Part shown: positions 23,149-26,193 of the stretch, in pieces | Position numbering within the stretch: the stretch's first letter is position 1 | Layout: each line of letters starts with the position of its first letter | From: an uncultured Bacteroidia bacterium | Lineage (GTDB): Bacteria; Bacteroidota; Bacteroidia; Bacteroidales; Prolixibacteraceae | NCBI GenBank assembly: GCA_903859795.1 | Contig: CAIOOC010000464.1 | Coordinates: forward strand, 1 to 26,193 | Reading direction: 5' to 3' | Length of the DNA stretch: 26,193 nt | Program-made: the position numbers and the translations under genes | The notes under the pieces: generated by a model | Databases searched by the model: none | Seen by the model: only the letters and a program-made list of their open reading frames with translations | Told to the model about the DNA's origin: nothing

Positions 23149-26100
23149 AAATATGATGCAAACCTGTCTGAAATTGACGAGGATAATCAGTGTACTAATT
23201 CTCTTGTACATCCTAAATCCCAAGTGTTTGCCGGCACAGACAATTTCTACAAACGGCAGTCAATCAGCTTCAAAGACGGTTATCTCGTTGAACGGGGAAT
23301 GGTTAATCGAGAAAGACCCCCTGAATATCGGAATAACAGCCATGTGGTGGAAAACTCCGATTTCGGAGGCTAAAAAGATAAAAGTTCCATGGATTCTTCA
23401 GCAAGTTTTCCCGGCATATCATGGATTGGTCTGGTACTGGCATGACTTTATTGTTCCGAAGAATATCTATCCTTCAGGCAGGACATTATTGCGGTTTGAA
23501 TCAATTGATTATATGGCCGATGTATGGGTTAATAACACCTTCATGGGCCGTTTTGAAAGCGGTGATATAGCTTTCATACTGGATGTTACCGATGTTGTTA
23601 AATCTGGAGAGGAGAATCACCTGAGCATCAGGGTCTTAAATCCTTCAAATGAATCAATTGACGGAATGACACTGAAACAAATTCCCCGGCAAGCCAGAGT
23701 AATACCATACACCGCCGGAAGCGAATACAATTGTGGGGGAATCACAGGTTCTGTTGAATTAATGTTAGTCCCTGAAGTTCGGGTCGAGGATCTTTATGCG
23801 ACTGGGAACCCGAAGAGCGATGAAATTCAAATCGAGTCAACCCTGAGAAACGGCGGGAACAAAAGAGTTCTCCGGCACCTTTTGTTCTCAGTGGCCCCCG
23901 CAACCAGTGGCGAGATGCTGAACTCGCTTGAATTTGAGTGTAATATTCCGCCAGGGGACACCATCATTAAGACCTCACTTAAGATTGAAAATCCCAGGTT
24001 ATGGGATCTCAATAATCCTTATTTATACAGGGTTAGCCTTCGGAATACAAATACCGTTGATCAGTCGGCTGACGAACGCTCAGTGCGGTTTGGTTTTCGC
24101 GATTTTAAATTTGAAAATGGGAATTTCCGGCTCAATGGAAAGCGCCTGTTTCTGAGATCATCACATTCATGCAATAATTATCCGGTCGGGCAGAGGTTAC
24201 CGTTAAATCAGGATCAGGCACGCCGGGATTTGCTCGATATGAAGGTAATGGGATTTAACACGATCCGTTTCATCTGGGGAGGGGCGCAACAATATCAGCT
24301 TGATCTATGTGACGAAATAGGATTAATGGTTTATAATGAATCCTTTGCTTCACAGGGATTAGACAGTTCATCTGTGATGTTCGATCGTTTCGACCGCTCC
24401 ACTCTTGGAATGGTTCGACGCGACAGAAACCATCCCAGCGTCGTAATGTGGGGATTACTCAATGAAACATTTGATGGCCCAATATTCAGACATGCTGTTG
24501 CCATCCTTCCCCGGTTACGGTTATTGGATCAAAGTCGAATGGTACTGTTGGGGAGCGGTCGTTGGGATGGGCAATACAATATCGGCTCGATATCGAATCC
24601 CAAATCTCAAACATGGGAATATCTGCTTGGGAATGAATCTCCTACAGCACCTGCTGCAAAAATGACCAGACTGGGAGGCTATTGCGAAGGCGCTGGGGAC
24701 GCTCATGTCTATCCTATTGTTCCTCAGCCATTGAAAGCAACCGAAACTATCCGGAATCTTGGAAAAAACTCAAAACCAATCTTCCTGTCTGAATATGGTA
24801 TTGGAAGTTCCGTTGACCTTTGGCGTGTAACCCGCCATTTCGAACGTTTGGGGGAAGCAAATGCTGAGGATGCTCAATTTTATAAGGATAAATTGGACAA
24901 ATATCTCGCCGATTGGGAGCGATGGAACATGAATGAGATTTACGTCCGGCCGGAAGATTTCTTTGCAGAGAGCCTTAGCCGGGTGGCCGGCCAACGAAGA
25001 ATAGGACTAACAGCAATCCGATCTAACCCAAAAATTATTGGCCATAACCTGACCGGTATGAACGACCACGTGATGGGTGGTGAAGGGCTGACTACCACTT
25101 TTCGCGAGCTGAAACCTGGCACTACAGATGCTTTGTTTGAAGAATTGGCCCCGTTGCGCTGGTGCCTGTTTGCCGAACCCAAAAACATTTACCGGGGTGA
25201 GAAAGTCAAACTCGAAGTGGTGCTTGCCAATGAAGATGCACTTCCAGCAGGAGAATATATAGCACTGATTCAGGTTGTTGGTCCGGGAAAACAGAAAATA
25301 TATGAGCACCGGACAACAATTACGATTCCGGTCACTCAAAAAGATGAAGAGCTACCACTGGCAATCCCTATTTATTCGATTGAATTACCTGTTGACGAAC
25401 CTGCAGGAAAATATCATCTTACCGCCACGCTCGAAAAGGGTGGTGCTCCAACGTGCGGAGATGTTGAATTTTATGTAGACGATCCGGCTCAGATGCCGGT
25501 AATCGAAACTGAAATAACTACCTGGGGAACAGATGCACTTTTGACAAAATGGCTTGCAGATCACCATATAAAAACCCAACCTTTTAATACAGAAATCCAA
25601 AAAGCGAGGGAAGTCATATTGGTTGGTTCGAATCCGCCTGATGGAACCGATACATTAGCCTCATTTAACGCACTGGCAAAACATATCGCCCAGGGTTCAA
25701 TTGCTATATTTCTATCTCCCGAAGTGTTCAGGGGAGGTAGGAATAAAGTCAAATATCTCCCTTTGGAAAAAAAAGGGTCAGTCTCTGATTTGTATAGCTG
25801 GCTCTACCTGAAGGATGAATGGGCAAAACAACATCCGATTTTTGATGGTCTTCCTGCCGGAGGGTTGATGGATCATCAGTTCTATCGCGAAATTATTCCG
25901 GCAACCACATGGATCGGTCAGGATTCCCCGAAAGAGGCTGTAGCGGGTGCAATCAAATCATCATTGGATTATGCCTCCGGATTAATGGTTTCAGTTAACT
26001 CCTTTGGCGCAGGAAACTTTATTCTGAATACTTTACAGATTCGGGAAAATCTGGGAACCCATCCGGCAGCAGAACGTCTTTTACGTAACTTATTGCGGTT

Positions 26101-26182
26101 CGCAGCGCAGGATCTGAAGAAACCGGTTGAAAAGCTACCGGTCGATTTTGAAACAAGATTAAAGGCAATCGGATATAAATAA
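23132..26182 (+). CDS. Exported GH2 glycosidase (beta-galactosidase/glucuronidase/mannosidase group)
   Basis: Retaining beta-glycosidase of family 2. Seen: a signal peptide (hydrophobic core LIISVLILLYIL-like, cleavage near CLPAQ); a jelly-roll sugar-binding domain (about 45-205, with FESIDYMADVWVNNTFMG); an Ig-like sandwich (about 215-330, ending RFGFRDFKF); the TIM barrel (about 335-640) with LNGKRLFLRSSHS, MGFNTIRFIWGG, acid/base Glu445 in WGLLNE and nucleophile Glu554 in LSEYG; and a C-terminal part with an Ig-like segment and a GATase-like fold (about 790-970, VILVGSNPP, HPIFDGLPAGG). Numbering assumes the ATG at 23132; ATGs at 23153 and 23156, just past the upstream stop, would give a shorter signal peptide (MMQTCLKLTR) and are equally plausible. 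Substrate cannot be fixed from sequence. About 1,016 aa. Confidence 0.92.
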   Translation: MINVNRNMMQTCLKLTRIISVLILLYILNPKCLPAQTISTNGSQSASKTVISLNGEWLIEKDPLNIGITAMWWKTPISEAKKIKVPWILQQVFPAYHGLVWYWHDFIVPKNIYPSGRTLLRFESIDYMADVWVNNTFMGRFESGDIAFILDVTDVVKSGEENHLSIRVLNPSNESIDGMTLKQIPRQARVIPYTAGSEYNCGGITGSVELMLVPEVRVEDLYATGNPKSDEIQIESTLRNGGNKRVLRHLLFSVAPATSGEMLNSLEFECNIPPGDTIIKTSLKIENPRLWDLNNPYLYRVSLRNTNTVDQSADERSVRFGFRDFKFENGNFRLNGKRLFLRSSHSCNNYPVGQRLPLNQDQARRDLLDMKVMGFNTIRFIWGGAQQYQLDLCDEIGLMVYNESFASQGLDSSSVMFDRFDRSTLGMVRRDRNHPSVVMWGLLNETFDGPIFRHAVAILPRLRLLDQSRMVLLGSGRWDGQYNIGSISNPKSQTWEYLLGNESPTAPAAKMTRLGGYCEGAGDAHVYPIVPQPLKATETIRNLGKNSKPIFLSEYGIGSSVDLWRVTRHFERLGEANAEDAQFYKDKLDKYLADWERWNMNEIYVRPEDFFAESLSRVAGQRRIGLTAIRSNPKIIGHNLTGMNDHVMGGEGLTTTFRELKPGTTDALFEELAPLRWCLFAEPKNIYRGEKVKLEVVLANEDALPAGEYIALIQVVGPGKQKIYEHRTTITIPVTQKDEELPLAIPIYSIELPVDEPAGKYHLTATLEKGGAPTCGDVEFYVDDPAQMPVIETEITTWGTDALLTKWLADHHIKTQPFNTEIQKAREVILVGSNPPDGTDTLASFNALAKHIAQGSIAIFLSPEVFRGGRNKVKYLPLEKKGSVSDLYSWLYLKDEWAKQHPIFDGLPAGGLMDHQFYREIIPATTWIGQDSPKEAVAGAIKSSLDYASGLMVSVNSFGAGNFILNTLQIRENLGTHPAAERLLRNLLRFAAQDLKKPVEKLPVDFETRLKAIGYK

Positions 26183-26193
26183 TGATTTAATAA

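Noticed and set aside
1..26193. CRISPR arrays, tRNA or rRNA genes, insertion sequences, attachment sites
   Set aside because: No spaced direct repeats, no cloverleaf-like sequence in the intergenic regions, and no transposase or integrase coding sequence were seen.

Overview
The window reads as chromosomal DNA from a Bacteroidota bacterium, probably the Bacteroidales/Marinilabiliales side. Evidence seen: a secreted subtilase with a C-terminal type IX secretion sorting domain, many short-lipobox lipoproteins, DUF1573 and DUF4369-thioredoxin proteins, an ECF sigma gene followed by a membrane-anchored beta-barrel protein, start sites without clear Shine-Dalgarno sequences, and several matches to the Bacteroidota promoter pattern (TTTG / TAnnTTTG). 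No tRNA, rRNA, insertion sequence, CRISPR array or phage gene was recognised.

Layout. 1-5370 (+): a 5'-truncated phosphofructokinase, a 60-aa membrane protein, a two-domain DUF1573 protein, the MeaB GTPase, a lipoprotein thioredoxin with its own promoter and terminator, and a secreted SnoaL/NTF2-like protein. 5415-8910 (-): a sialic-acid aldolase of the animal NPL type, a DedA membrane protein, a small lipoprotein of unknown function and a lipoprotein serpin. 8911-9404: a 494-bp divergent AT-rich intergenic region with a perfect 10-bp inverted repeat. 9405-11284 (+): an ECF sigma factor overlapping a protein that joins an anti-sigma-like N-terminus, one membrane helix, a long linker and a predicted outer-membrane barrel. 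11353-15211 (+): MltD-type lytic transglycosylase and UvrA, closed by a strong hairpin. 15419-18587 (+): a compact three-gene unit (T9SS subtilase, lipoprotein PQQ-like propeller, small membrane protein). 18590-18882: a previously unmarked, decayed HepT/DUF86 toxin gene. 19090-26182 (+): a carbohydrate cassette of GH92 alpha-mannosidase with PA14 domain, Gfo/Idh/MocA oxidoreductase, and GH2 glycosidase.

How the genes may work together: the 3' cassette looks like periplasmic or secreted glycan trimming (GH92, GH2) coupled to a cytoplasmic sugar oxidoreductase, and the sialic-acid aldolase points to host-type or N-glycan-like substrates, but no SusC/SusD pair is in view. The sigma/barrel pair is a plausible envelope-to-transcription signalling unit, facing away from the serpin-lipoprotein pair across a shared regulatory region; a functional link is inference only. 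I found no convincing wholly new multi-gene system. The most useful non-obvious items are the HepT pseudogene, the trans-envelope anti-sigma/barrel fusion, the serpin and its unknown lipoprotein neighbour, and the zinc-finger variant in UvrA.
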